Shown here in pieces: positions 55,671 to 64,000 of a DNA stretch of 64,000 bases. Under the pieces are notes generated by a model. That model saw nothing but the letters and a program-made list of their open reading frames with translations, was not told the origin of the DNA and did no database searches. The translations under genes and the position numbers were made by a program. Origin of the DNA: Gammaproteobacteria bacterium. GTDB taxonomy: Bacteria; Pseudomonadota; Gammaproteobacteria; Arenicellales; Arenicellaceae. The stretch spans positions 1-64,000 of the forward strand of contig JAKVBA010000007.1 in NCBI GenBank assembly GCA_022447525.1, read 5' to 3'. Numbering within the stretch: the stretch's first letter is position 1; every line of letters starts with the position of its first letter.

Positions 55671-58568
55671 CTAGAAGTTATAACGAGCTCCTATATTGAA
55701 ACGCGCGCCCCCTTGGAATGCTTGGATTACTTGACGAATATCACGACCATAAGTTCTTCGAGTTTCATCGGTGATATTAATGCCTTCGACGAAGACGGTG
55801 AGCCTGTCGTTGACATTGTAGCTCGCGCTCAAATCAAACTGACCATAGTCTTCGACATTAACCGGTCCAGGAGTTCCAGATGAAGCGCCGGCGATCCCAG
55901 CAAAGAAATCGCCTCGCCAGTTATAGGCCAAACGCACTTGGATATTTTCCTTGTCATAAAAACCAATTAGGTTATATGTATCACTCAAACCAGGAAGAGC
56001 AAACTGGGTATCAAGGCTAGCATTGTCATAGCCGACGTCACCGTCAACAAGCGTCATATTTGCAATCACACCAAACCCTGAATCACCAAAGGTTTTTTGT
56101 ATGGCAAATTCGAACCCATCTAGGGTGGCGTCTTCTTGGTTTTCTGGCACGGTCACATCAAAGGTCACGGGTGCACCAGTCGCTGGATGAATTAGATCTG
56201 GAAATAGGACTTCGTCCTGCAATGTGGTTATGCCGATGAAGTTTTCCACGTCTTTTCGGTAGTACCCAACCGATGCGTAATCCGACTCTCCGAAATAGTA
56301 CTCAAAAGACACATCGATATTGTCTGATTCAAAAGGTAGTAACTCAGGGTTACCACGTGCTCCATTACCGCCACTAACACGAATTAAGGTATCTATAGTT
56401 TGGCCACCCTGAATATCAATGTAATTAGGCCTAGTAATGGATTGACTCAAGGACAATCGCGCGACCAAGCTATCCGTAAGTTCGAACTTCAAATCCAAAT
56501 TCGGCAACAAATAATCGTAGTCGCCGCGTAACTCGGTAAAAACAGATTGGCCTGTGGGTATCGCATCAAATTCATTGCCCCCGGTTTGCACCACAGCTCC
56601 GTACTCAGGCACCAACGCTTTGGAGACCACGTCAGTATCTTCATACCTAAGTCCTGCTTTGATATTGACTGGAATATCTCCAAGCTGTCGATCTAAGTTA
56701 AATTGAATATAAGCAGACGTTGATTCCTCCGTCGTTCGTCGATCCGTGGTGAAATCTGTGCTGGCACACAGTCCAGTTCCGCAATCACCACCCGTGGATT
56801 GTGTCGCGCCAAGTTGTTCTGTGCGTCTTGCAACTGCATCAATATCAAAAGTGAAAAACTGCGTTTGTCGTCGTGCATCATTACCATTTGAGAACTGATC
56901 AAAGGCTGACGAAGCGTCAGCAGGCGTTAACAAATCGGCTATATCGCCAGGCTGTGTGGTGCCACCCCAGGTGTTTCTTTGTACATTTGAAAACTGCGAT
57001 GTGTTTTCTACGTCTGTCAATTGCACCCCAAAGTTCACGGAGCTAGTATCTGTAAAATCGAAAGTGCCGTGAGTACTCACCTGCTGGATTTCCATTTTTG
57101 TTTTCTTATTATCGAAAACGCTTCCCGTGACAATCGCATCGTTCGGATCCAGCGGTCGTGAAAGGCTTAGCTCTAGAATCGGAACATCACCATCAAAATA
57201 ACCAGTTGTAATATCACGCGTAAAACTCGCTATAGCTAATTGAGAAGCGGTGCCGTTTGGACCATTTGCACCGCTCTTTGCTTGTGAATCATGTGCATCA
57301 AACTCGAAGCTCAAACGATCATTCACCTGCCATTCAAGATTAATACCTATCGAGTCATTTTGAGTTTTTACACCGTCGCGACCAGCCGCCATGGCAAAAT
57401 CAGGGGCAGCACCAACTTCTGTGTACACCAGAGGTGACGCTACCGGACCGTCAGTAAACTCAGTTTGCTGACCCGCAAAGTTAAACCAACCAGAGTAGTT
57501 GTTGAACGTGCGTTCGAAATCAACCTCAGAATAGGTGTAGTCAACCGTAGCTCGGACAGCATCATTCGGTTGCCATTGCATGGTCAACTGACCATTTAAA
57601 CGCTCGCGCGAGAATTCAGCTATTTCATAGCCAATGCTTTGTGGTACTGCGTAAATATCTTCGTTACCGGGTCTATTGATTTGATCGGCATTTCTGGGAA
57701 TACCACCCCATTGCTGAATCGTATTGGGGTTACCCCAATCGTTATCTATGATTCCGTTGAAGTTGTTATAGTCGCCAACAGTTGCTGTATTCAGACCACT
57801 GTCTCTTTCTTGATAACTACCTGTAATGGCTATACCAAACGTATCATCGGCGAATGTATCGCTAAAAATACCTGACAGCTCTGGTGTTAGAGAGCTTCCC
57901 TTATCAGTTGAGGTATCGTGTACGGTTTTTAATTGAACAACTGACTTTCTACCTGGTGAATCAAGCGGCTTAGTGGTCTTAATATTAATTGTCGATCCAA
58001 TACCACCGGTTGGCATGCTAGCATCTGATGTTTTATAAATTTCTACCCCGGCTATCCCTTCAGAGGCTAAATCAGCAAAGTCAAAAGATCGGTTGTCACC
58101 ATCGTGAGTTGGCATTTGTCGACCGTTCAGAGTCACCAGATTGAATTCTGGCCCAAAGCCACGAACCGTTACTTTGCTGCCTTCACCTCGAGATCGATCG
58201 ATTGATACACCGCTGATACGTTGTAATGATTCAGCCAAGTTTGTATCTGGAAAAACACCAATGTCTTCGGCAGAAATGGCATCGACAACACCACTGGCGT
58301 TTTGCTTGATGTCTCTTGCTCGCTGCAAACTAGCTCGGATACCAGTTACCACAATTTCTTCCATCTCACTATCGGCTACCGTTGTCTGCGACATTGCCGA
58401 TGATGGAACCATGATGGCTCCCCCCATAATCAAACTGATAACTGCTGAGCGAGAAAGGTTCTTTGAGGATGTTGCCAAGGACACGGCGTTAGCCAACTTG
58501 GTTTTACGATTCAAGATTGGGTTAGCCGACTCCTCAATATGCAGCCCCAGCTCTCTACTAAATGACAT
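55671..58568 (-). CDS. TonB-dependent receptor of the large PUL type
   Basis: This 965-residue outer-membrane receptor has a long N-terminal region, with signal sequence around residues 38-60, and TonB box MEEIVVTGIRASLQRARDIK. The plug carries FPDTNLAESLQRISGVSIDR and TVRGFGPEFNLVTLNGRQMP, and the barrel ends in FNIGARYNF. This matches the TIGR01782 group linked to glycan uptake. With GH16 and GH3 genes nearby, beta-glucan oligosaccharides are the likely ligand. AGGAG lies seven bases before the ATG. It is divergent from the AraC regulator. Confidence 0.95.
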   Translation of the reverse strand: MSFSRELGLHIEESANPILNRKTKLANAVSLATSSKNLSRSAVISLIMGGAIMVPSSAMSQTTVADSEMEEIVVTGIRASLQRARDIKQNASGVVDAISAEDIGVFPDTNLAESLQRISGVSIDRSRGEGSKVTVRGFGPEFNLVTLNGRQMPTHDGDNRSFDFADLASEGIAGVEIYKTSDASMPTGGIGSTINIKTTKPLDSPGRKSVVQLKTVHDTSTDKGSSLTPELSGIFSDTFADDTFGIAITGSYQERDSGLNTATVGDYNNFNGIIDNDWGNPNTIQQWGGIPRNADQINRPGNEDIYAVPQSIGYEIAEFSRERLNGQLTMQWQPNDAVRATVDYTYSEVDFERTFNNYSGWFNFAGQQTEFTDGPVASPLVYTEVGAAPDFAMAAGRDGVKTQNDSIGINLEWQVNDRLSFEFDAHDSQAKSGANGPNGTASQLAIASFTRDITTGYFDGDVPILELSLSRPLDPNDAIVTGSVFDNKKTKMEIQQVSTHGTFDFTDTSSVNFGVQLTDVENTSQFSNVQRNTWGGTTQPGDIADLLTPADASSAFDQFSNGNDARRQTQFFTFDIDAVARRTEQLGATQSTGGDCGTGLCASTDFTTDRRTTEESTSAYIQFNLDRQLGDIPVNIKAGLRYEDTDVVSKALVPEYGAVVQTGGNEFDAIPTGQSVFTELRGDYDYLLPNLDLKFELTDSLVARLSLSQSITRPNYIDIQGGQTIDTLIRVSGGNGARGNPELLPFESDNIDVSFEYYFGESDYASVGYYRKDVENFIGITTLQDEVLFPDLIHPATGAPVTFDVTVPENQEDATLDGFEFAIQKTFGDSGFGVIANMTLVDGDVGYDNASLDTQFALPGLSDTYNLIGFYDKENIQVRLAYNWRGDFFAGIAGASSGTPGPVNVEDYGQFDLSASYNVNDRLTVFVEGINITDETRRTYGRDIRQVIQAFQGGARFNIGARYNF

Positions 58569-58874
58569 AGTTTCACTCCTACGGTGTTAACATTGTTCTC
58601 ATGAATGATTATGACGGCGGTCAAGTAGCCAGTTTTGCAATGTCTAGCTGGCGCGTTTTCGTCCACTCAATTCATCAATTTTTTGTATAATTTTTTTCGC
58701 AGAATCAGCTATAAATAACCGTTTCCGCATTCCAACACTAACCAATATTGTCGGCCGAATAGAAGCAAATTTAGACGTTAAGGTCGTCTTTTCGACGAAA
58801 AGGATTCGAGCAAAGATAAAGCGGACTCAAAGTGATTTAACATAGAGAGAATCAAATGCTCACTCGGATAAAAA
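58569..58874. promoter_or_regulatory. Divergent control region of the glucan locus
   Basis: These 306 bp separate the TonB receptor from the AraC regulator and must hold both promoters. A plus-strand TATAAT lies near 58687-58692, without a good -35. A palindrome CTTTTCGACGAAAAG (58788-58802) is a candidate operator. A short frame ATG...TGA (58856-58882, 8 codons) with GAGAGA upstream overlaps the AraC start and may be a leader peptide. Confidence 0.45.
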
Positions 58875-60035
58875 ATGTCTGAAGCTATCCTAAATTTTCA
58901 TGATGCCGTGATACTTTCGGTTACATTTCAGAGCCTTTGTTTTGCGCTGTTAATTCTTCTCGCAAAACGAGAAAGACATATAAGCGATTGGTTTCTTTGT
59001 GGGTTCTTCCTAGCTCAAGCCGCTATTCCTATTCATTTAATTGTGAACTTTAGCGAAATGGTTAAAGAACCCGCCATGACCCTATCTCCGAATCTGTTCC
59101 ATCTTTTTGAAACAGCATATTGGATTGAAGGACCCTTACTACTTTTGTACACACGCGCTCTGCTCTATCGAGAGTTCCATGTCCAAAAAACTGATGCTAT
59201 TTATTTTGTACCGGTCGTGTTCTTCATAGCTTATTTATCGGCTACTTTTTACAGCCTCAGTAATACGGAGAAAATCCTCTATATTGAAGAGTTTTACGAA
59301 CCTGTTGCTCCATCAGTGAGACACTTACTACAAATAACCCGCGAAACAGTATTTGTGGTGTTTGGATTTGCGTGTATTAATGAAATTTCAAAAGCACAAA
59401 AGCAAGCTCATGAACGTTACGCCAACGTAAAACGAGTCGATTTTTTTTGGTTAAGTATCTTGGTTTCTGGATTTATGGTTACTCGCACTTGGAACCTTTT
59501 AGTAACGAGTATTTCGTTTTTCAAGCCAACTCTGGGGCCTGAAATCTACAACGCGCTTGGTTTACTCAGTAATTACCTAACGTTTGCCGTGATTAATGTG
59601 TTGATGTTCTTTAGTTTGACTCGCTCTGATAAAATGGCGGGGAAAATTGTTCAAAACTTTGGCAGTAGCCTCAGCAACTCTAAGGTTTTCTCGCGGGAGT
59701 TTAAGGAAACAATTGATCGGCATATGAGATCGAATCGCCCTTATAAATCTCACTTTTTCAGTATTGAAGTGATGGCAAACCAACTTGACGTAGATCCAAG
59801 CAATTTGTCTGAAGCTATCAAGGGGCATTTTGATAAAAATTTTAGTGAATACGTCAACGGCTTCCGGATCGAAGAAGCCAAGCAGTTACTTTCAGATCCT
59901 GAGAACGCAAGCAGCCCTATGTTGGATGTTTTAAGTAGAGTCGGTTTTGATAGTACAGCTACGTTTAAAGCGACATTTAGACGCAATGTTGGCATGAGCC
60001 CTCAGCAGTTTAGAAAAAACTGCGCTGAGGATTAA
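58875..60035 (+). CDS. AraC-family regulator with N-terminal membrane domain
   Basis: This 386-residue protein has about seven membrane helices (about 10-245) and a cytoplasmic AraC double helix-turn-helix (about 285-380), including VMANQLDVDPSNLSEAIKG and DVLSRVGFDSTATFKATFR. It shares its architecture with the protein at 834-1841. It lies first in an operon with a LytS-type kinase and a LytTR regulator and is divergent from the glucan receptor. It is therefore the best candidate to switch on the locus in response to a periplasmic signal. Confidence 0.9.
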   Translation: MSEAILNFHDAVILSVTFQSLCFALLILLAKRERHISDWFLCGFFLAQAAIPIHLIVNFSEMVKEPAMTLSPNLFHLFETAYWIEGPLLLLYTRALLYREFHVQKTDAIYFVPVVFFIAYLSATFYSLSNTEKILYIEEFYEPVAPSVRHLLQITRETVFVVFGFACINEISKAQKQAHERYANVKRVDFFWLSILVSGFMVTRTWNLLVTSISFFKPTLGPEIYNALGLLSNYLTFAVINVLMFFSLTRSDKMAGKIVQNFGSSLSNSKVFSREFKETIDRHMRSNRPYKSHFFSIEVMANQLDVDPSNLSEAIKGHFDKNFSEYVNGFRIEEAKQLLSDPENASSPMLDVLSRVGFDSTATFKATFRRNVGMSPQQFRKNCAED

Positions 60036-60042
60036 TACTCAA

Positions 60043-61155
60043 GTGGCGTATTCCAACATGACCAACGACCACTTCCCTTATTTCTGGCGACTTCAATTCG
60101 TCTATTGGGGTTCGTTCTCGGTGATTACCACTACCTCTCTATTCTTTTGGGGGGAGCATATTACGATCGAGCACTTGTTGTTGATATTCCTTCATTCTCT
60201 CCTAGCCTTCGGTTTATCTTTTCCACTGCATATTATCTATAGCCTTATTTGGAAAATGGCAACCATCCTTAGGGTTATCATAAGCGTTAATTGTGTGCTT
60301 TTGGGTGCGGGCTTTTGGGTCATATTGCGAGGCATTCTGGTAAAACTAACCATCACCGAGGAACAAGACTGGTTTAGCATTGGTGCTTGGTATTTCGGAA
60401 TGTTGTATGCGCTTTTGGGTTGGGCCGCGTTCTACCATGGCATAAAGTATTTTTTCTTGATGCAAGAAGAGCACACCCGGGCACTTTCTGCCGAAACAGC
60501 AGTATCAAATGAACAAGTTAAGAGACTCCAGGCTGAGTCAAAAGCCAAGGATGCAAAATTGAAGATGCTGCGATATCAGCTCAACCCTCATTTTCTGTTT
60601 AATACCCTCAATGCAATCACATCACTTGTTCGCATACAAGCGAATAACAGAGCACAAGAAATAACAATAAAGCTAAGCCAGTTCTTGCGCTACACCCTTG
60701 ACAATAATCCCAATACCAAAATCCCACTAAAACAAGAGATAAATATTCTTGGGATGTATTTAGATATTGAAAAAACAAGATTTCAAGAACGCTTAATTCT
60801 TGAAATCAACATCGATAAGAACGCTGAGGAGGCACTGATTCCGAGCTTGTTGCTGCAGCCGTTGATCGAAAATTCGATGAAATACGCTATTGCTAAAAAT
60901 GAGAATGGCGGCAAGATCAGTATTAAAGCGTCGACAATTGGAACAACACTGCAAATCACGCTATCTGATACCGGCTCACCTGAAGTCGTTCGTCCAAACA
61001 AAATTGCTTCCAGAAAGGGCCGAGGCATAGGTTTAAAAAACACAACCGATCGTCTCCGCGCATTTTATAACGATTTGTATGAATTCGATTTACAGGGCAA
61101 CCACGAAGGCGGTCTGACCACAGTCATCACTATTCCATTCGAGATCCGAGAGTAA
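60043..61155 (+). CDS. LytS/AlgZ-type sensor histidine kinase
   Basis: This 370-residue kinase has four membrane helices (about 22-140), a short coiled linker (about 145-172) and the His_kinase domain with phosphorylated His183 in YQLNPHFLFNTLNAI. An ATPase domain has GRGIGLKNTTDRLRAFY. The frame opens at GTG 60043; ATG 60058 is an alternative start. It lies 7 bases after the AraC gene and 4 before the LytTR regulator, so the three form one regulatory operon. Confidence 0.92.
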   Translation: MAYSNMTNDHFPYFWRLQFVYWGSFSVITTTSLFFWGEHITIEHLLLIFLHSLLAFGLSFPLHIIYSLIWKMATILRVIISVNCVLLGAGFWVILRGILVKLTITEEQDWFSIGAWYFGMLYALLGWAAFYHGIKYFFLMQEEHTRALSAETAVSNEQVKRLQAESKAKDAKLKMLRYQLNPHFLFNTLNAITSLVRIQANNRAQEITIKLSQFLRYTLDNNPNTKIPLKQEINILGMYLDIEKTRFQERLILEINIDKNAEEALIPSLLLQPLIENSMKYAIAKNENGGKISIKASTIGTTLQITLSDTGSPEVVRPNKIASRKGRGIGLKNTTDRLRAFYNDLYEFDLQGNHEGGLTTVITIPFEIRE

Positions 61156-61159
61156 TTTC

Positions 61160-61972
61160 ATGAACACTTTGAAAACCATCATTGTTGACGATGAGTCTCT
61201 AGCGCTCGATTTATTAAATCACTATTTACAGTCATACCCGGAAATAGAAGTTGTCGCACAATGCAAAAATGGCAGAGAGGCAATCGAAAGTTGCGTTAAC
61301 TTACAAGCAGATCTACTTTTTTTGGATATCCAAATGCCCGGTTTGAATGGTTTTGATGTCGTCACAAAACTACAAAGCGATGAATTACCAATGATTGTAT
61401 TTGTTACTGCTTACGATCAATACGCTCTCGCGGCCTTCGACGTGCACGCTGTTGACTATCTATTAAAACCAATCGATGAAGCTAAGTTAGCGAGAGCTGT
61501 TTCTCGCTGTGTCAACCGGTTTCGAAGCTCGGGTCGAGACTCGCTCTTTAAAAACAAAATGCTCGAAGCGGTGTCGTCGATCCAAAAGCCATCACTTTCA
61601 GATGCCACAAAAACTTTAGACGATAAAGATTCTTCATTCCCCAAAATCGTGGTTAAAGACCGAGGCACTATCACATTGATTGATCAAGCAGACATAGATT
61701 GGATAGATGCCGCTGGAGACTATGTCTGTATCCATGTAGATGGCATCACGCACATAATGCGAAACACAATGAAAGGCATAGTTAGACAACTCGACCCCAG
61801 TCTTTTTCAGCGAATTCATCGCTCCAGCATTGTTAATTTGAGTCGTATCAGAAAGGTAATCCCACATACCAAAGGAGAGTGCTATTTAGATGTAGGAAAT
61901 AATGAACGAATTAAAGTTAGCCGGAATTACCGAACCATCATTCAAGACTATCTTCAGAAAATAAGTGAATAG
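61160..61972 (+). CDS. LytTR-family response regulator
   Basis: This 270-residue regulator has a receiver domain with Asp56 in LLFLDIQMPGLNG and VDYLLKPID. The C-terminal LytTR DNA-binding domain (about 165-265) has VVKDRGTITLIDQADIDWIDAAGDY and FQRIHRSSIVNL. It pairs with the kinase just upstream, like AlgR/LytR systems. The likely targets are the divergent receptor operon or the GH3 genes, but this is inferred from position. It is convergent with the GH3 gene, 6 bases apart. Confidence 0.93.
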   Translation: MNTLKTIIVDDESLALDLLNHYLQSYPEIEVVAQCKNGREAIESCVNLQADLLFLDIQMPGLNGFDVVTKLQSDELPMIVFVTAYDQYALAAFDVHAVDYLLKPIDEAKLARAVSRCVNRFRSSGRDSLFKNKMLEAVSSIQKPSLSDATKTLDDKDSSFPKIVVKDRGTITLIDQADIDWIDAAGDYVCIHVDGITHIMRNTMKGIVRQLDPSLFQRIHRSSIVNLSRIRKVIPHTKGECYLDVGNNERIKVSRNYRTIIQDYLQKISE

Positions 61973-61978
61973 CTTTAA

Positions 61979-63820
61979 TCAACGATAATTCAGGCCGTAT
62001 CCGATCGGAAACCGAGCATTCAAACCACGCTCTGAATTTTCAGCACTATCCCTAGGCCAATCGAATGGTAGCTTCCCCACAAAGTCTAGCTTACCCAACA
62101 AAACTTCAGCTACACCCTGCCCCTCACTGCCCGGTAGCCAAGCTGCGACAAATGCATCAGTCAAATCTAACTCTAGGTCTATCTGCAGAGGTCGACCAGA
62201 AATTAGCACTGCAACAATGGGGATATTTTTATCAGACAAAGATCTCAGCAATCTCAGATCTTCGGGGTGCAACTCAGATAATTTTGTTGACGTTCCATAA
62301 GGCTCCAAGACTTTCATTAATCCCCGAATTTGCGAGCCAGCCTCTACAATATCATTTTCATTAGTTCTTATATCACCTAAGCCTTCAGCATAAGGCGTTT
62401 CACCGATCACCGCTACTGCGACATCGAAATCATTGGGCTCGATCTGCTCTACTCTATCTTGCTCAACATAAGTCACTTGTTCATGAAAACCAACTAAGCC
62501 ATTTAGAATACTGGTACCACCCGCTATATCTTCGTTACCACTAACACCCTGCCATGCAATCGTAAATCCTCCACATTGATGACCTATGTTGTCCGCATTT
62601 TTACCACAAACCAATACTCGATTTTGTTTTTTAATGGGTAATATACTGTTGTCGTTTTTCAAGAGTACGAGTGATTGAGCCACCGCATTTTTCGCCAGCT
62701 GACGATGCTTTTCACCACCAAAACTAGAGTGATTTGACCAAGCTCGTGCCGAGGGTTTTACTTGATCTAGTAACCCAGATGCGGCTTTTACACGAAGAAT
62801 GCGTCGAACTGCGTCGTCGATTCGCGACATCGACACTGAACCAATTTCAACGTGTTGAGTAAGATACTCAATAAAACGTTGCCACTCCTCCGGCACCATA
62901 AACATATCTATGCCGGCATTAACCCCCAATGCAACCGCTTCGTAGTAGTCTTGCGAGAGATAATCAATTCCATCGAAGTCTGATACCACGAATCCTGAGA
63001 ATGCCAGTCGTCCTTTAAGCTCTTGCTGTAATAGAAAACGATGACCGTGACATTTATCACCGTTCCAGCTATTGAATGAGACCATAACGGTCATGGCGCC
63101 AGCCTCTAATGCGGGGTAGTACGGCAGCATGTGTACGCGCTCAAGATCTTGGTAGGAGAGTGTGGTCTCGCCCTGATCTATGCCTTTGGTTGTACCGCCA
63201 TCACCAACCCAATGTTTTACACACGAAATCACACCATCATCGTCATACGAACTTTGCAAACCATCGACAAAAGGTGCCGCGTAGTTAGCTACCAGTACTG
63301 GATCTTGTGAATATGACTCATACATTCGGCCCCATCGATTACTTTGAGCAACCGCAAGGGTTGGTGCGAAGGTCCAGTCAACGCCAGCGGCTAAAACTTC
63401 TCTGGCCGTTGCAGAGGCTAATTTTTGCATTAACTCTGGATTACGCGCTGCACCCAAGCCAATGTTGTGAGGAAATACAGTCGCACCCAAAACATTATTA
63501 TTGCCGTGAATTGCATCGACACCATAAATGATGGGAATACCTAAGTGCCTTTCATCTTTAGATGTGGAAGCATGCCAATATTCATCAGCCATCTGAACCC
63601 AGTCAGCCAATTGATTATCTCCCGGGCAAGAACCACCCCCACTAAGAATAGAGCCGATGTGAAACTTCCTTGCTTGTTCGGGAGAGCAAAACAATCGCTC
63701 TGCTTGTGTCATTTGACCTATTTTTTGCGCAAGGCTCATGTTTTCAAGCAGCTGTTCTATTCTTTTTTCGACAACTTGATTGCTGAAATTTATGTGTTTG
63801 CTCTCTACTGCCTTATTCAT
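61979..63820 (-). CDS. GH3 beta-glucosidase
   Basis: This 613-residue GH3 enzyme has a TIM-barrel domain (about 20-355) with GIPIIYGVDAIHGNN, KHWVGDGGT and the nucleophile Asp281 in VVSDFDGID. The alpha/beta sandwich domain (about 380-610) follows. There is no signal peptide, so it likely cuts imported oligosaccharides in the cytoplasm or, if exported by another route, in the periplasm. It lacks the C-terminal fibronectin-like domain present in its upstream neighbour. The ATG overlaps the stop of that neighbour by 8 bases. Confidence 0.93.
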   Translation of the reverse strand: MNKAVESKHINFSNQVVEKRIEQLLENMSLAQKIGQMTQAERLFCSPEQARKFHIGSILSGGGSCPGDNQLADWVQMADEYWHASTSKDERHLGIPIIYGVDAIHGNNNVLGATVFPHNIGLGAARNPELMQKLASATAREVLAAGVDWTFAPTLAVAQSNRWGRMYESYSQDPVLVANYAAPFVDGLQSSYDDDGVISCVKHWVGDGGTTKGIDQGETTLSYQDLERVHMLPYYPALEAGAMTVMVSFNSWNGDKCHGHRFLLQQELKGRLAFSGFVVSDFDGIDYLSQDYYEAVALGVNAGIDMFMVPEEWQRFIEYLTQHVEIGSVSMSRIDDAVRRILRVKAASGLLDQVKPSARAWSNHSSFGGEKHRQLAKNAVAQSLVLLKNDNSILPIKKQNRVLVCGKNADNIGHQCGGFTIAWQGVSGNEDIAGGTSILNGLVGFHEQVTYVEQDRVEQIEPNDFDVAVAVIGETPYAEGLGDIRTNENDIVEAGSQIRGLMKVLEPYGTSTKLSELHPEDLRLLRSLSDKNIPIVAVLISGRPLQIDLELDLTDAFVAAWLPGSEGQGVAEVLLGKLDFVGKLPFDWPRDSAENSERGLNARFPIGYGLNYR

Positions 63821-64000
63821 TTACTCTAAACTCCATCCAAAGTGAAGCGTCTGAGCTGCCGCCGATCCAAGCGTGATAGAGGCCGGGCTCAGACACCAAT
63901 TTAGATTGATGATCGTAGAACGCCAAATCGTCAGTACTCAAGATGAAGCTAACCCTTTCTCGACACTTTGGTTTTAGCTTGATTCGCTTGAATCCCTTTA
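63813..64000 (-). CDS. GH3-type glycosidase, C-terminal fragment (cut by window edge)
   Basis: The minus strand from 63998 to 63813 reads 61 residues and a stop. They begin KGFKRIKLKPKCRERVSFIL, continue with DDLAFYDH and end near PGLYHAWIGGSS. This is the fibronectin-III-like C-terminal domain of larger GH3 beta-glucosidases (BglX type). The stop overlaps the start of the next GH3 gene (ATGAATAA), so the two are translated together. The catalytic part lies beyond the window. Confidence 0.88.
   Translation of the reverse strand, partial: KGFKRIKLKPKCRERVSFILSTDDLAFYDHQSKLVSEPGLYHAWIGGSSDASLWMEFRVNE

Overview
The window looks like chromosome from a marine, heterotrophic gammaproteobacterium. 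Its housekeeping blocks are typical of that class: glyQS-gmhB-acyltransferase, hslVU, petABC followed by sspA-sspB, and dnaG-rpoD beside a CAU tRNA. Its accessory genes are TonB receptors, a secreted beta-glucanase, GH3 glucosidases and PUL-type tryptophan halogenases. I see no insertion sequence, phage gene, CRISPR array or rRNA. One tRNA is present.

Layout. 1-231: hairpin repeats and a terminator. 282-3784: a small exported protein, a membrane AraC regulator, an MscS channel and a TraB/GumN protein. 3820-9146: an SH3 protein, ntrBC with a clear sigma-54 promoter and upstream NtrC boxes, then an Lrp regulator divergent from alanine dehydrogenase. 9147-10110: about 1 kb without a gene, holding 14-bp repeats, terminators and a possible small RNA. 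10111-15718: glyQS, gmhB, an acyltransferase and a second MscS channel. 15765-26289 (minus): a FabG-like reductase, gshA, a short-chain dehydrogenase, hslVU with a probable heat-shock promoter, sspAB and petABC. 26598-36577: rep, two tandem TPR/GT41-type proteins (the second apparently catalytically dead), arsC, an orphan TAXI binding protein, a PiT phosphate carrier and a YedK/HMCES protein. 36757-40344: an orphan TonB receptor, a UPF0126 membrane protein and Dps.

40555-44540 (minus) is a thiamine-salvage operon. A TPP riboswitch and a hairpin that could mask the ribosome site precede a TonB receptor, an MTH1187-type thiamine-binding protein, a PnuC/PnuT-type permease and an aminoglycoside-phosphotransferase-fold kinase. 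Together they would give outer-membrane uptake, inner-membrane transport and phosphorylation trapping.

45069-49165 holds the CAU tRNA, rpoD and dnaG. From 49245 to the right edge lies a polysaccharide-utilisation locus, probably for laminarin-like beta-1,3-glucan. The minus-strand run is TonB receptor, halogenase, SapC, cupin/JmjC-like, halogenase and malectin-GH16 glucanase. It is divergent from a membrane AraC / LytS-type kinase / LytTR regulator operon, followed by two overlapping GH3 genes, the outer one cut by the window edge. The halogenase-SapC-cupin cassette is the least understood part of the window. The best candidates for a second look are this cassette, the degenerate GT41 partner, the ANGGA-loop hairpin array at the left edge and the sigma-54/NtrC control region.
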